A stretch of DNA of 17,022 nt from assembly GCA_026770575.1 (NCBI GenBank), contig MU657214.1, positions 286,178 through 303,199 on the forward strand, in the 5' to 3' direction. The position numbers and the translations under genes are program-made. The notes under the pieces were generated by a model. It searched no databases, had not been told where the DNA came from, and saw only the letters and a program-made list of their open reading frames with translations. Source of the DNA: Pelagophyceae sp. CCMP2097. Taxonomy: Eukaryota > Sar > Pelagophyceae. How positions within the stretch are numbered: the first letter of the stretch is position 1; each line of letters begins with the position of its first letter. Positions 16,692-17,022 of this stretch are shown here, in pieces.

Positions 16692-17022
16692 CCCCTCGAG
16701 ACGGCCCCTCGAGAAGGCCCCTCGAAACGGCCCCTTTATGTGGCCACTCAAGACGACGCCTCGAAAAGGCCCCTCTTGTTGGCCCCTCGAGACGGTCCCT
16801 CGAAACGGTGCCTTTAGACGTTCCCTCGACAAGCCCTTTCTCGCCGGCCTCTAAAAGGGCCCTTCGAAACGGCCCCTCTGTCAGACGGCCCGTCCGAGAC
16901 AGCCCCTCGAGACGGCCCCTCTCGCCAGCCCTTCGAAACGGCCCCTTTAGACGGTCCTTCGAGATGGCCACCCGAGACAGCCCCTCGAGACGGCCCCTCG
17001 AGACGGCGCCTCTGGACGGCCC
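16692..17022. repeat. 13-bp degenerate satellite reaching the window edge
   Basis: The consensus CCCCTCGAGACGG keeps a strict 13-bp period for about 13 copies from 16692 to 16860. It is then interrupted, and runs in clean copies again at 16981, 16994 and 17007. The unit contains no stop codon in any of six frames, so long ORFs here carry no information. The array continues beyond the window. Confidence 0.9.

Noticed and set aside
16012..16854. 280-codon plus-strand frame in the right-hand repeats
   Set aside because: It starts inside ABCG exon 1 on the opposite strand and runs through stopless satellite units.
16300..17022. CRISPR array or transposon terminal repeats
   Set aside because: The units are contiguous and degenerate, with no unique spacers, and there is no transposase or inverted ends; the gene context is eukaryotic.

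Overview
This is nuclear DNA from a eukaryotic alga. It is GC-rich, has GT-AG introns, and carries one small gene whose product starts with a signal peptide followed by an AAF motif. That is the bipartite plastid address of algae with a secondary red plastid. A GC-rich stramenopile such as a pelagophyte (Aureococcus-like) fits best. The lineage is inferred from these features, not from a match.

There are five protein genes on alternating strands. A minus-strand gene begins at 180 and leaves the window on the left; I do not recognise it. A plus-strand gene (1029-3887) encodes a protein with a degenerate TBC (Rab-GAP-like) domain and a long disordered tail. A minus-strand three-exon gene (5138-4204) encodes a plastid-targeted 30S ribosomal protein of the Thx/PSRP4 family. 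It is missed by a simple ORF search because its exons are 101 to 125 bases long. A very long plus-strand gene (5459-12235) encodes an NCoR/SMRT/POWERDRESS-like corepressor with one SANT domain and large low-complexity blocks. A minus-strand four-exon gene (16071-12556) encodes an ABCG half-transporter with an unusually long N-terminal region.

The gene pairs are convergent (TBC/Thx and corepressor/ABCG) or divergent (left gene/TBC and Thx/corepressor). The gaps between 3887 and 4204, 5138 and 5459, and 12235 and 12556 are each close to 320 bases. The Thx-corepressor gap holds a tandem 31-bp repeat that carries the probable TATA box of the Thx gene.

The right end, from about 16300 to the edge, is degenerate minisatellite DNA with 12-, 24- and then 13-bp units. 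It has almost no stop codons in any frame, so its ORFs are not evidence of genes. Short tandem repeats also sit inside three of the introns. The five genes share no obvious pathway: vesicle traffic, plastid translation, histone deacetylation and membrane transport are each represented once.
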